From contig CATQHT010000002.1 in NCBI GenBank assembly GCA_958296045.1, positions 62,001 to 126,000 of the forward strand: a stretch of 64,000 nucleotides of DNA, read 5' to 3'. A program made the translations under genes and the position numbers. Positions 34,466 to 44,203 of the stretch are shown here, piece by piece (the stretch's first letter is position 1; each line of letters starts with the position of its first letter). Source of the DNA: Rhodothermales bacterium (GTDB lineage Bacteria; Bacteroidota; Rhodothermia; Rhodothermales; Bin80). Below the pieces are notes generated by a model. The model saw only the letters and a program-made list of their open reading frames with translations. It was not told the origin of the DNA and searched no databases.

Positions 34466-37400
34466 GTGCCGGATATCAGCGTGCCGAATGACGCGGGGCA
34501 TGCAGACGGGAAAACGTTCTTAACGGGCATGACTCAGAGAGACAGACACATCATTAAGCTCGCCTGGACGGTGATTCGGGGGACTCTTAGGAATGAGGCG
34601 GAGGTCCAAGCCGCCATTGCCCGCCTTTTGAGTCGCCTGGGTATTGACCTGCGCATCCAGATGCCAGTTCCTGGTGGTAGCAGCGCGGACATCGTGGCGC
34701 CCGCGCACAGAATCGTCATTGAGGTGAAGGATCGGGGCCTGGGTGACGATCCCAACGTCGTACGTAGCTCTGAAACGCCCAAACAGCAGGTGGAACGGTA
34801 TGCACAAGCGCTGGCCGAGCATGAACGTGCGCGTGCGGGGGTGCAGGGGGCTGTGCGAAGAGAAAGGCAATGGATCGGCATCGTGACCGATGGCGATACT
34901 TGGCACGCGTGGGAATATGACGCGGATGTAAGCCGACTCGGTCGGCGCATCACGGAAGTACTGGACATTCCCGGCCCAGAAGAGCTGCTGGACTGGCTGG
35001 ACCACGTCTTCGGCGAGGATCCGCTGGCTCGGCCGATAATTCCGGCCGACCCGTACAGCCTGTTTGTGGGGTTTAGGGATGAGCTGCTGGAGATCTACCG
35101 CAGCCTGTCGGGGCATGACTACGAGCACACCACAACCAAGCAGGAGCTCTGGCTCGATATCCTCGAGGCATCGGGCATGCGACCCGACAACCCGTTTGCC
35201 GAGCTTAATCTGTTCGTGGTGCACTCGTTTCTGGTGGCTCTGGCGCGAGGGGTCATCGTGGCACTCAATCATGCAGAAAGCCAAGAGCCTGATGTCCGAA
35301 AGGTGTTGGACACCGGCTTCGTGGCCTGGATTGTTAGCGATGCTGGAGCGGGGAGCATGGGTCGTGACTGGGCTGCCAGGCTTCTGACGAAGATCCGCGG
35401 CTATGACTGGCGCCGGCAGCGTGGCGATGTGTTAAGACCGCTGTATGAGAAGTTTGTGGACGCCAAAGATCGGAGCGAGTTCGGCGAATTCTATACGCCC
35501 GACTGGATGGCTGAAGCCGTAGTGGCCGATGTTCTGGACGACGCCTGGTGCGAAGCCGCCGTGGCCGAAGCGCTGAACGCACAGGGAGAGCTGCGCGGCC
35601 GCGGAGTGCTGGACCCCGCCTGCGGATCCGGTACGTTTCTGTACCACGCTGCAAAGCGCCTGTTGCGCTCGGACGCTGTAACAAGTCGTCAGCTTTCGGA
35701 CAGGCAGGTGTCAGACGCAATATCCAGACTCGTCAATGGCATTGACGTCCACCCCGTAGCAGTGGAGATGGCGCGAGCTTCCGTACTGCGAGCGCTGCCC
35801 GCAGCACCCGATGGCGGCACATCTGCTATAAGAATCTATCTCGGCGACTCCCTGATCGCCAGTGGTGATCGTAAAGGAACACTGTTCTCTGCCGGTCCGA
35901 CCGAATACACGTTCAAATCGCCCCAGAGAGATTACCTTACGCTGCCCGCTCACTTCATAGATCAGCCCACATTCGGCCGCCTGCTTAGCCGCATGGTGCA
36001 GGCAGCGGTGGCCCAGCACCCGCTGCCAAAAGAGGTCCAGACTAAGATCCGCCACCAGGATGCTGAGGCGTTCAGCCTTGCCTGGGAAGCACTTCAGCGG
36101 ATCGTCGCGCAAGAAGGCGATTCGGTGTGGACCTGGTTCATAGCCAATGTGACGGGTCCGGCGCGCCTGCAGAAGCAAAAGGTGGACCGCATCGTGGCTA
36201 ACCCGCCCTGGGTCAAGATGTCGACCGTGCAGCCTGGCACGCAAAGAAAAGGCAACCGTAAGGACGTCCTGGAGCAGTTGTTCAGGGATCTTGATATCTG
36301 GGCTGGCGGCAAGCGGGCGCCCCATAACGATATCGCAGCGTTGTTCGTCCTGCAGTGCCGACGGCTCTACCTGCAGCATCCTGCTTCCGACCCGGCCGCA
36401 TGGCTGGTGCAGTCAGCAGCGCTGGATACCGGCAACTGGGCCCCGTTTCGGGCAAAGCATAAGACCGTACGGAGCCAGACCATCGACTTCCAAGCCGTGA
36501 ATCCGTTCGGAGATGGCCGTACGTGCTGCGCGCTATACGATTGCCGCCCGTCGATGCAATGGAGCCGCGGTGACTATGCGAACGCCCCTCGGCTTAAAGC
36601 CGAACTCGCGGGCACCAGCGCCCCTAAGACCAACATGTCCCTGGAGCGCGCACGCGAGAGGATACGCATCGTGCCAGCCACGTTGGCCATGCCTCCCAAA
36701 GCGTCAGACTACTGCGACGCGACGGGCAAACCACTCGTCAGAAATGGAGCCACGTTATTTCCTTATGTGCTCACGCGCGTGCACGAGCTTCGCGCCGTGG
36801 ACGATAAGGTGCAGGTTACTACGAAAAGGTCCACCAAAGGGCGATGGGCGAGCGTACCGCGACAGACGGCTCTGCTTCCGGCCCATTGGATCCGACCTGT
36901 AGCCGTGCCGCGACAGGTGCTGCCATTCTGTCTACTGACACCGCTGCCACAAGCGATCGTGCCCGTAAAAGATGGCAAGCTTCATCCCGATCCGGTGCAA
37001 GCGTCTAAAGCATGGGCCAACCTGAACGATATTTGGCAGAGGCATCAAGGCAAAGGAAGAAGTACACCTCAGACGTTGCTGCGCCAACTTGATTTCTACA
37101 GCAAGCTCTCTCAGCAGCTTGTTCTGACAGGAAGGCAAAGGACGCTCATGCTGCATCCGGCATTGGGCAGCGTCATGCGGGCGTGCAGAATCGTCCCCGG
37201 CACCGCCGTCTGCGACCACAACCTCTACTACTACAACGCCGCGAGCGAGGACGAAGCCGCCTTTCTTGTCGGCATCTTCAATGCCACAAGCCTCAAGAAC
37301 GCCTTCGTCGCGGCCAAAGCAAGCGGCCGCTCATTCGACACCAGGCCATGGAGAGAGATACCCGTGCCCAGGTTCACTCCCTCTAAAGCCGCACATGTGC

Positions 37401-37588
37401 AGATCGTTGCGGTAACGACGCTTGCCGAGAGAACGGTTGCTAAGTGGCTCACCGACGGCCACGGCAAAGGGGGACAGATTGCCCAGACAAGGCGGATTCA
37501 TGAGCTCCTGGAAAACAGAGGAATCATGACAAAGCTGAATGCCGCAGTACGCTCACTGCTTCCCGAATACGCTAAGAGTGCAGCGTAA
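34466..37588 (+). CDS. Single-chain N6-adenine DNA methylase with N-terminal nuclease-like domain (type IIG-like)
   Basis: 1040 residues from GTG 34466; ATG 34529 is an alternative 21 codons in. The N-terminal domain has a PD-(D/E)xK-like pattern (SADIVAPAHRIVIEVKDRG: D ... E-V-K) near residues 70-95. The methylase core has EFGEFYTPDWMAEAV (about 338), motif I DPACGSGTF (about 382) and motif IV NPPW (about 580). The C-terminal 400 residues resemble a target-recognition region (NLYYYNAASEDEAAFLVGIF; RPWREIPVPRF). It may both modify and cut DNA, as in type IIG enzymes, or be a modification-only protein. No specificity subunit or other restriction gene lies next to it. It is near the CRISPR island. 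Confidence 0.8.
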   Translation: MPDISVPNDAGHADGKTFLTGMTQRDRHIIKLAWTVIRGTLRNEAEVQAAIARLLSRLGIDLRIQMPVPGGSSADIVAPAHRIVIEVKDRGLGDDPNVVRSSETPKQQVERYAQALAEHERARAGVQGAVRRERQWIGIVTDGDTWHAWEYDADVSRLGRRITEVLDIPGPEELLDWLDHVFGEDPLARPIIPADPYSLFVGFRDELLEIYRSLSGHDYEHTTTKQELWLDILEASGMRPDNPFAELNLFVVHSFLVALARGVIVALNHAESQEPDVRKVLDTGFVAWIVSDAGAGSMGRDWAARLLTKIRGYDWRRQRGDVLRPLYEKFVDAKDRSEFGEFYTPDWMAEAVVADVLDDAWCEAAVAEALNAQGELRGRGVLDPACGSGTFLYHAAKRLLRSDAVTSRQLSDRQVSDAISRLVNGIDVHPVAVEMARASVLRALPAAPDGGTSAIRIYLGDSLIASGDRKGTLFSAGPTEYTFKSPQRDYLTLPAHFIDQPTFGRLLSRMVQAAVAQHPLPKEVQTKIRHQDAEAFSLAWEALQRIVAQEGDSVWTWFIANVTGPARLQKQKVDRIVANPPWVKMSTVQPGTQRKGNRKDVLEQLFRDLDIWAGGKRAPHNDIAALFVLQCRRLYLQHPASDPAAWLVQSAALDTGNWAPFRAKHKTVRSQTIDFQAVNPFGDGRTCCALYDCRPSMQWSRGDYANAPRLKAELAGTSAPKTNMSLERARERIRIVPATLAMPPKASDYCDATGKPLVRNGATLFPYVLTRVHELRAVDDKVQVTTKRSTKGRWASVPRQTALLPAHWIRPVAVPRQVLPFCLLTPLPQAIVPVKDGKLHPDPVQASKAWANLNDIWQRHQGKGRSTPQTLLRQLDFYSKLSQQLVLTGRQRTLMLHPALGSVMRACRIVPGTAVCDHNLYYYNAASEDEAAFLVGIFNATSLKNAFVAAKASGRSFDTRPWREIPVPRFTPSKAAHVQIVAVTTLAERTVAKWLTDGHGKGGQIAQTRRIHELLENRGIMTKLNAAVRSLLPEYAKSAA

Positions 37589-38053
37589 ACTATGGCGCAG
37601 GAGTTTTCGGTTCGATGCTGCTATGACAGCAGAGATGGTCCGCCAGCCTTTCAACACCACACCGAAGGGCAGGCAACCGCCTTATCAGACTGCTAAGGGA
37701 CCATTCTGGGCGAATAAATCCTGTCGGCGCACCTGATGGGTCGAGGAGGCAGCCCAGCTACTCCCTTCAGCATACCATGTCCGCTTGTATCGAGCGCACA
37801 GGCGATAGCCTTAACCGTCATCAAGAACGCTCCAGTTGCCAGCACACCGGAAATACGAGCAAGGATTTCCTGTCACGACGCGAGGCATGGCTGGGAGCCA
37901 CCGAAGCGCTGGGCATGTGTTCCGGTAGCAAGACCGCCGGAACCGGATACGTGGACCGCAGTCGCGTCTTGTCCAGAGCCTTGCGTTAGCGACTTTCACC
38001 ATGGACCAATGAGCGCGCGGTCGGCAGAGTCACTGGCTAAGAAGCGCCCCAGC
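37589..38053. other. Intergenic region after the methylase
   Basis: 465 bases. Frames on both strands are open but have no motif. Perhaps a decayed gene, unassignable. Confidence 0.4.
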
Positions 38054-38515
38054 TCACACTCTGCGCATCGGTCCGTTGCGCCGCAACGCGTGGGGCTGCC
38101 CGAAGATAGTGCTAAGTATGAAGGCGTTTCGGGCAGACTGGGGGTCTTTCAACTGACGGCCTAGTGTGGCGCCAGCCGACCAACGGGTATCTGCGTACGA
38201 TTTCTCTTGCTGCGAGACCGTAGCCGCGGGCGCGTGCTTATGTTTGCGGGAGGCACCGTCGCTGGCGCGGGCGGCTGGGTACAGGTCGGGCTGCACCGGG
38301 GTCGCCACTGGTGTGACCGGTGCTGACATTGGCGGCAACGCCGGCGCTACAGCATGTGCACCAGTATCTGCTGCGCCGCCAGCCATCGCGCGCAATGCTT
38401 CTTCGAGTGACATCCCTTGGCGCGGAGCAGCCTGCCGCTTGGCCTTCTTCTTGCGAAGCCCGAACAGCAGGTACAAAATTCCAGCAACGATCCACCAAAT
38501 TACGTCGATATCCAT
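38054..38515 (-). CDS. Membrane-anchored small protein with conserved C-terminal motif, unknown function
   Basis: 153 residues. An N-terminal membrane helix (MDIDVIWWIVAGILYLLFGL) is followed by a lysine/arginine cluster (RKKKAKRQ), placing the remainder in the cytoplasm. A low-complexity Ala/Pro linker (about 45-100) leads to a C-terminal segment LKDPQSARNAFILSTIFGQP. That end is the type seen in short hypothetical proteins of Bacteroidota and Rhodothermota (DP-x-x-A-R-x-A-F-I-x-S-x-I-x-G-x-P). It lies 50 bases downstream of mutY on the same strand. Confidence 0.65.
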   Translation of the reverse strand: MDIDVIWWIVAGILYLLFGLRKKKAKRQAAPRQGMSLEEALRAMAGGAADTGAHAVAPALPPMSAPVTPVATPVQPDLYPAARASDGASRKHKHAPAATVSQQEKSYADTRWSAGATLGRQLKDPQSARNAFILSTIFGQPHALRRNGPMRRV

Positions 38516-38565
38516 GAGTGCTGGCCAGTGAGGTCGTTTGGTTGTGTCGGGCTCCCGACGGCTTC

Positions 38566-39687
38566 TTATGGCTTACGAGGCGTGATGTTGCCTGGCGCCT
38601 GCACCAAGGCGTCAAGGATGCGACGGTTGGCGCGCGGAAATGCATAATCCGCCAAATCGCTAAGGGCGACCCACCGTACCGGGAGCTGCTGCGCCGACAC
38701 CGGCGTGCCAGCCACGACATGACAGCGAAAGGCATAGAGCGTGATGCGAAAGTGTGAGTACGCGTGGCGAACCCGATCTATTAGCTCATTAACGCTGACG
38801 ACGATGCCGAGCTCTTCCTGCACCTCTCGCTGGCACGTCTCACGCAGTGATTCTCCCTGACGGCGTTTGCCGCCTGGGAGCTCCCACAATCCTCCCAACA
38901 GCGCTTCGCGTGGCCTGCGTTGGATCAACAGACGCCCTGCCGAATCAAACACGGCGCCCGCAGCCACATCATAGTGAGGAACCTTCTTGCGCGCCTTCCG
39001 GGTAGGGTACCGCTCTGGATTGCCCTCGGCGTGTGCCTTGCAGCCCTCGTGAACGGGGCATTTCCCGCAAGCGGGCGCCGCAGGCGTGCAGATGACCGCA
39101 CCCAGCTCCATAAGGGCCTGATTGAAGTCGCCAGGGCGCGCGTGGGGCAAGTGGCGGGAGGCCAAACGTCGCAAGTGGCGGTCTGTGGCCTCGTGCAAAG
39201 CGAAGTAGCGCGTAAGCACTCGGCGAGCGTTGCCATCAATAGCCGGATGCGGCAGTCCGAATGCGATGGAAGCGATCGCGCCAGCCGTATAGGGACCTAC
39301 GCCGGGCAGCGCGCGCAGCGCCTCATAACTGGCTGGTAACCTGCCACCGTGATCACGCACAATGGCCTGTGCGGCCTGATGCAAGTGGCGGGCCCGTGCG
39401 TAGTAACCCAGGCCTTCCCAGCATCTGAGGATGGCGTCCAGGTCAGCAGCCGCTAAGGCAAACACCGTGGGGAACGCCTCCAGAAATCGCGTATAGTACG
39501 GCGCTGCCTGGTCCGTACGCGTCTGCTGAAGCATCACCTCGGACACCCAGATCGCATAGGGATCCGCCACATGGCGCCACGGCAGCGCCCGCTGGTGGGC
39601 ATCAAACCAGCGCAACAGCGCCGACCGGAAGGAGTCGATGTGGGCGTGGGTCAGATCCATGCGGAAGGGAACACTGGAACGGAGCAT
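38566..39687 (-). CDS. mutY: A/G-specific adenine glycosylase
   Basis: 373 residues (ATG 39687; ATG 39660 would remove nine residues). Helix-hairpin-helix GVGPYTAGAIAS, catalytic Asp in AIDGNARRVLTRYF, catalytic-region Glu in SEVMLQQTRTDQ, and the 4Fe-4S ligands CTPAAPACGKCPVHEGC (C-x6-C-x2-C-x5-C). The C-terminal NUDIX-like domain that reads 8-oxoG is present (GGLWELPGGKRRQGES; REVQEELG). It removes A mispaired with 8-oxoguanine. Divergent from the Omp85-type gene with 24 bases between starts. Confidence 0.97.
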   Translation of the reverse strand: MLRSSVPFRMDLTHAHIDSFRSALLRWFDAHQRALPWRHVADPYAIWVSEVMLQQTRTDQAAPYYTRFLEAFPTVFALAAADLDAILRCWEGLGYYARARHLHQAAQAIVRDHGGRLPASYEALRALPGVGPYTAGAIASIAFGLPHPAIDGNARRVLTRYFALHEATDRHLRRLASRHLPHARPGDFNQALMELGAVICTPAAPACGKCPVHEGCKAHAEGNPERYPTRKARKKVPHYDVAAGAVFDSAGRLLIQRRPREALLGGLWELPGGKRRQGESLRETCQREVQEELGIVVSVNELIDRVRHAYSHFRITLYAFRCHVVAGTPVSAQQLPVRWVALSDLADYAFPRANRRILDALVQAPGNITPRKP

Positions 39688-39711
39688 GGCGGACCCTCGT
39701 TTCCGGCGGGT

Positions 39712-41439
39712 ATGACTGCTGCGAACAGGGTCCGAATGCCGCTCTTAGCGGCCCTGGCGATTGTTGCCAGCACCTCTGTTGGCACCATAGCGGCGCAGCC
39801 GCTTCAGTGGGCGCTCGTGGCCGGGGGCGAGCCGGTGCCGTGGACTCCAGGGCTGGCATGGCCCGCCGACAGCACGCACCAGGCCGCACTGGCGGCGCTG
39901 GGCAGCCTGCAGCAGCAGGGGTATCTTCTAGCGCGTATTGACTCTTTCCGCACCGAGCGGGCAAGCGGCACACTCTTCGCAACCCTGGGTCCATTGGTCC
40001 ACATCGGATCGGTGCATGTTAATGGTAGCGGATCCTTGCCATCAGATCGGCTGCTTCCTCTGTTAAGGTCGCAGCCTGGAGGCCGTTTCAGCGCGGAGGC
40101 GCTTGAGCAGGACGCCATAGCGCTTGCGGAAGCATATGCGACTGAAGGATACCACCTGGTGCGCGTGACTGTGGAGGCGCTGACATTGGCGGCGCCGGAC
40201 TCAGCGCGCGTCGACTTGACGCTCCATGTAGAGGCGGGCCCTAAGAAGTCATTGGCTGACGTGGTGTTGGTTGGGGCCCGCCGTACCGCAGCCGCGTTTG
40301 TCGCTCGCGCGGCCCGGCTGCAGGTCGGCAGGCCGTTAGAGGGGTTCGATCCTCCACTGATCCAGGCACGCGTAGAGGACACGGAAGCCTTCGAAGAGGT
40401 CGGTCCTCCAGAGCTGGCCCTGGATGCAGACAGCGCGCTGTACGTGCAGATTCCCCTTGTGGAAGCTTCGCCCGGCGCCTTCGATCTGGCTCTGGGGTAT
40501 CAGCGCAACGAGTCTGGCAAGGGTGCCCTGGTTGGGAGCGGCCATCTGGCGCTTCGGAACCTTTTCGGGCGAGGCAGAGCGTTGGCGCTGATGCTGCACC
40601 GTGCGCCCGGGCGCGTCAGCAGAATCAACGTGGCTGCCCAAGACCCTTTCCTGGCTGGGATGCCACTCAGCGCCGCGGCGCGGTTTGAAGGGCTTCAGCA
40701 GGATTCCACCTTCGGAAAGCGAGCCTATACGCTAGAAGTGGGATACCGGTTTGAGGGTCGCATGCAGATCTATGCCTCGCTTTCCAGAGAAGTGACCCGG
40801 CCGGGACTGACGGGGCTACGGATCGTTGGGAACCGGCAACGCATCCCGGTGTCCACGGCGCTGTTTGTCGGTGTGGGGATGCGCATACGTGCGCTGGACA
40901 GCCGGATCAATCCGCGGCGCGGTTATCTGGTGGAGAGCACCGTAGAGACCGGGCGCAAAGATCGAACGCTGCAGGTGGTACGTGCGGACACTACCGACGA
41001 AACGACGCGATTGCGCCAGGCACGGCTACGCGTTAAGGCGCGCCTGTTCATTCCCACCGCGAGCCACCAGACCCTGGTGCTCGGCGGAGAATCAATGCTA
41101 CTGCGCAGCCCTGAGCTGGACGAGAGTGACCTCTTCCGCTTTGGTGGGGCACGCTCCTTGCGCGGCTACGATGAGGAACGGTTCCTAGTGCCCTTCGCGG
41201 CACGGGTGCTAATAGAGTATCGCTACCTTTTGGATACGGCTTCACATGTGCTGGCGTTTTTTGATCTCGGATACGTGGATGCGGAGCGCTTGGAAGGCTC
41301 ACTCCGAGGCTTTTTTCCAGGATTTGGCACAGGCATTCAGCTGGATACAGATGCCGGTCGGATCAGCGTGACGGCGGCCGCGAGCACAGAAGCGCCCACC
41401 GAGGTGCGCGTGCATCTGAATGTGTCGCTGGGGCTATGA
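39712..41439 (+). CDS. Omp85/BamA-TamA-type outer membrane protein with POTRA domains
   Basis: 575 residues from ATG 39712, the start of the signal peptide (MTAANRVRMPLLAALAIVAS). POTRA-like modules occupy about 60-270 (VHIGSVHVNGSGSLPSDRLL; KSLADVVLVGARRT). The C-terminal half is a 16-strand-type barrel with the lid-loop motif RFGGARSLRGYDEERF, the RGY/F hallmark of the Omp85 superfamily, and a final aromatic-poor strand VRVHLNVSLGL. It would insert or export outer-membrane proteins or lipids. It is shorter than BamA and closer to TamA-like members. rsmE follows 41 bases later. Confidence 0.85.
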   Translation: MTAANRVRMPLLAALAIVASTSVGTIAAQPLQWALVAGGEPVPWTPGLAWPADSTHQAALAALGSLQQQGYLLARIDSFRTERASGTLFATLGPLVHIGSVHVNGSGSLPSDRLLPLLRSQPGGRFSAEALEQDAIALAEAYATEGYHLVRVTVEALTLAAPDSARVDLTLHVEAGPKKSLADVVLVGARRTAAAFVARAARLQVGRPLEGFDPPLIQARVEDTEAFEEVGPPELALDADSALYVQIPLVEASPGAFDLALGYQRNESGKGALVGSGHLALRNLFGRGRALALMLHRAPGRVSRINVAAQDPFLAGMPLSAAARFEGLQQDSTFGKRAYTLEVGYRFEGRMQIYASLSREVTRPGLTGLRIVGNRQRIPVSTALFVGVGMRIRALDSRINPRRGYLVESTVETGRKDRTLQVVRADTTDETTRLRQARLRVKARLFIPTASHQTLVLGGESMLLRSPELDESDLFRFGGARSLRGYDEERFLVPFAARVLIEYRYLLDTASHVLAFFDLGYVDAERLEGSLRGFFPGFGTGIQLDTDAGRISVTAAASTEAPTEVRVHLNVSLGL

Positions 41440-41480
41440 CTACGCGGCGGTATGGAGTCGCCGGTGCCGGCTAATCGTGC

Positions 41481-42227
41481 ATGGTCATGAAGAAAGAAGT
41501 GCCGGTCTTCTATGCGCCCCCGGAATGTGTAGCAGGTGGCGCTCGTATCACGCTGCCGCCGGATGAGGCCACACATGCCGTGCGGGTCCTGCGGCGGCAA
41601 CGCGGTGACCGGGTGGAGGTGGTCGACGGCAGAGGAAACTGGTACAGGATTCTCCTGGATCAAGCTTCCAAAGACCAGGTAGCGGGAGCGATAGTCGAGC
41701 ATCGTAGCGGGCACAATGAGCCTGCGGCACACCTCCGTATCGGGGTTGCACTCCTGAAGCATCGCCAGAGGTTTGATACTTTTCTCGAAAAGGGCACAGA
41801 GCTTGGAGTAACAGAGATCCTTCCTCTTGTCACTCGGCGCACACAGGCCCGGGCTTTCAGGGCGGACCGCGCCCACAGGGTGATGGTCGCAGCCATGAAG
41901 CAGTGTCGGCGTTCGGCGCTGCCCCTCCTGCATGCGCCCGAGCGGCTAGAGGCGGTGCTGGGCTACCCATGGGATGGTGTGAAGTGTGTGGCCCACCAGC
42001 GCGCCAGATCACCGCTCAATGAGATCCTGGATGCTCGCCCTGCAGAAGGAGTCACGGTCCTGATTGGACCTGAAGCCGGTTTTGCAGAGGATGAGGTTCT
42101 TAGTGCCAACAGCAGAGGCTTTCTGTCCGTAGCACTGGGACCGCGGAGGCTGCGTGCAGAGACGGCCGCAATAGTTGCCGCTGCTACGGTGACGATGCAT
42201 CGTTCACGCGCGCGCCGCCAGGCATAA
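41481..42227 (+). CDS. rsmE: 16S rRNA (uracil1498-N3)-methyltransferase
   Basis: 248 residues. N-terminal PUA-like part (VFYAPPECVAGGARITLPPD, HAVRVLRRQRGDRV) and a SPOUT trefoil-knot domain with EKGTELGVTEILPLVTRR, IGPEAGFAEDEV (variant of the usual GPEGGF) and LGPRRLRAETAAIVA. It methylates U1498 of 16S rRNA using SAM. ATG at 41481 or 41487 are equally good. Probably cotranscribed with the Omp85-type gene. Confidence 0.95.
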   Translation: MVMKKEVPVFYAPPECVAGGARITLPPDEATHAVRVLRRQRGDRVEVVDGRGNWYRILLDQASKDQVAGAIVEHRSGHNEPAAHLRIGVALLKHRQRFDTFLEKGTELGVTEILPLVTRRTQARAFRADRAHRVMVAAMKQCRRSALPLLHAPERLEAVLGYPWDGVKCVAHQRARSPLNEILDARPAEGVTVLIGPEAGFAEDEVLSANSRGFLSVALGPRRLRAETAAIVAAATVTMHRSRARRQA

Positions 42228-42939
42228 TTGGCCAAAACAAATGGAGGTACCGGAGCCGGCCACCTGTGTTTGGCAGTGAAGCACGTTGTGCGCAACGGGA
42301 GAATAGCGGATGCCCTCCAGCCACGGCCTTGGGCGGCAACGGACCGAATAAGGCGCCATGCGCCCGTGGCTCGGTAGCAGACGCGGCCGCCAGGGCACGC
42401 TGATGCTGCCCGCATCTAAGGGAAATCCAGGCATCGCAACACGAATCTCCAACACCAGCCGGTCGTCGTGTCAGAGGTTGCGGACGTCTGGCAGAAGGGA
42501 CGGGATCCGTTTGTAGCGGGCATGTGCCTATACCAGAATGCAACACCTTACTAATGAACAGACAATAGGAGTCCGATATGCGTACGATGCTGGCCGTAGT
42601 GGGCCCCAGACTCTCGACGGGATGCGCGAACTTCACTCTTTCTCCAGGTGGTGCTCTTTGTGGCTTCAGCTTTGTTACTCTGCTTACAGGGGACTCTAAG
42701 ACCGCGTATCGCGGATTCCGGTCGATGATTGACTCGGGTGCTTCGCGCGCTCAGACGTAGCTGGCTCCAATGTTCACGATGGCACCATGTGTTGAGCGGG
42801 ATTGCCTGCCTGCGACGTACGCATACCAGCGGGCCGGGGAGAGTCGCAAGTGAGAGGAGATGTCCCGGCAGGCCTCACAGGACTTGGCCAACAGGCAGTG
42901 CGCTGCTAATCAATGGATGGCTTCCCAAGCGGAAAGAGC
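42228..42939. other. Long intergenic region after rsmE
   Basis: About 710 bases. A frame at 42578-42760 (MRTMLAVVGPRLSTGCANF) might be the old export signal of the Sel1 gene that follows, but this is not secure. Otherwise no gene, RNA or repeat recognised. Confidence 0.35.
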
Positions 42940-43420
42940 ACAATAGCCAGCGGACATAAGGTGTTGCACCGCGCGACAGCAGAGGCGCAGTCTGCGCGGT
43001 CTGGCGCTACGGGTGCCCCACTGACTTGGGGGCGCAGATATTCGGCCTGCACCGGTGTCACCAAGAGCTACGAGGAAGCAGCACATTGGTACCGTCGGGT
43101 AGCCATGGAAACGCTGATGCTCAGGTTGCGTCGACGAGCGTCCTTGCCGAGGGCAGGGGAGTGGCGCAAAGTCATGAAGAATCCGTACGGTGGTACACCA
43201 GTGCGGCGCAGCAGGCGACCGCCTGTGCGCAATCCATGCTCGGTTTTCTGTACGAGACGGGTCGTGGCGGTGATTAGGATCCGGTGCAGATCTATGCGTA
43301 GTTCTTTTTGGCAGAGTCAATTACAAGTTCTACTTACCGGTCTGGCTCTGCAGCCCATTTGCGGGCGGAGCGCGGACTGTCCCGCGTAAAGGAACCACTG
43401 ACCAGCAGCCAAAAGGCCTG
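42940..43420 (+). pseudogene. Sel1-repeat (TPR-like) protein, decayed
   Basis: Three Sel1-type repeats can be followed across frames: GVTKSYEEAAHWYRRVA near 43050-43105, then GRGVAQSHEESVRWYTSAAQ near 43155-43215, then CAQSMLGFLYETGRGGD near 43225-43275 and a stop. After the stop the trace goes on as DPVQIYA, another stop, FFLAES. The change of frame between repeats 1 and 2 and two in-frame stops show it is dead. Sel1 proteins are protein-protein interaction scaffolds, often exported. Confidence 0.7.
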
Positions 43421-43765
43421 TGCGCTGTCGCTGGTACTGCGCTGGTCACCGATAAAGTAGTGCTCATGGTGTGGTACAGGCATAGTGCTTCGGCTGGGCC
43501 TTCCGAACCCTTAGCGCAGGCACATGGAACCGTCGCAAGGCTGGGCACATGGCAGCTTGTCCTCCAGCGGTGGGCGCGGCCTTAAAGGACGCAGGGAGCG
43601 CACCAGCCTCTGGTAACATTGTAGCACGCACCGCCCCTGGGCGGCTGATCAAGTCTTCCACGCACGGTCCGACCGATGCCAGCGCGGTGCCCCCGCCGCC
43701 AAAACCAGGCGGAAACACTCCTCCGCGGCACCCGTACACCGCTGTTCGCAAGCCCCGTACCTCCT

Positions 43766-44137
43766 ATGTTCATCTTCCTCGTTATCGTCATTACGCTGAT
43801 TGCGATCATAATGACGTTCTTGATCCTGCTTCAGTCTGGCAAAGGTGGAGGATTGGCTGGCATCGCGGCAGGAGGGGCAACCACGCAGATACTCGGTGCG
43901 CGCCAGGCGCCAGACATCCTGGAGAAAGGGACCTGGATTCTGGCAACGATCTTCATCGTGCTGTGTATCCTTACCAACTTCGCCATCGACAAGGGCGACG
44001 CGCAGCGCAGCATCATTCAGCAGCAGAGCCAAGGCACCGAGCCCCTGGCTCCCGCGCCGCAGGAAGCCGTCCCGCTGCCTATCACGCCGAATCCGGGGCC
44101 CGCAGGCGAAGAGGGAGGCGCAGCGCCTCAGGAGTGA
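43766..44137 (+). CDS. secG: Protein translocase subunit SecG
   Basis: 123 residues from ATG 43766 (MFIFLVIVITLIAIIMTFLI). Two membrane helices (1-20 and 50-70) flank the conserved cytoplasmic loop LLQSGKGGGLAGIAAGGATT. A Pro/Ala/Gly-rich tail follows. SecG stimulates SecYEG translocation in the inner membrane. A strong hairpin follows 30 bases downstream. Confidence 0.93.
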   Translation: MFIFLVIVITLIAIIMTFLILLQSGKGGGLAGIAAGGATTQILGARQAPDILEKGTWILATIFIVLCILTNFAIDKGDAQRSIIQQQSQGTEPLAPAPQEAVPLPITPNPGPAGEEGGAAPQE

Positions 44138-44165
44138 TCGCAGCAGCCACATCGTGACACAAACT

Positions 44166-44196
44166 GAAAGAGGCAGCGCTGGGCGCTGCCTCTTCG
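44166..44196. terminator. Bidirectional hairpin between secG and rnpB
   Basis: A perfect 11-bp stem (AGAGGCAGCGC / GCGCTGCCTCT) with a 3-base loop. On the minus strand it is followed by TTTCAGTTT, so it best serves rnpB; on the plus strand it may also stop secG. Confidence 0.7.
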
Positions 44197-44203
44197 CTGA
44201 GCG

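Noticed and set aside
37736-38164. A 142-residue plus-strand protein after the methylase
   Set aside because: It overlaps the tail of the anchored protein on the other strand and shows no domain or ribosome binding site.
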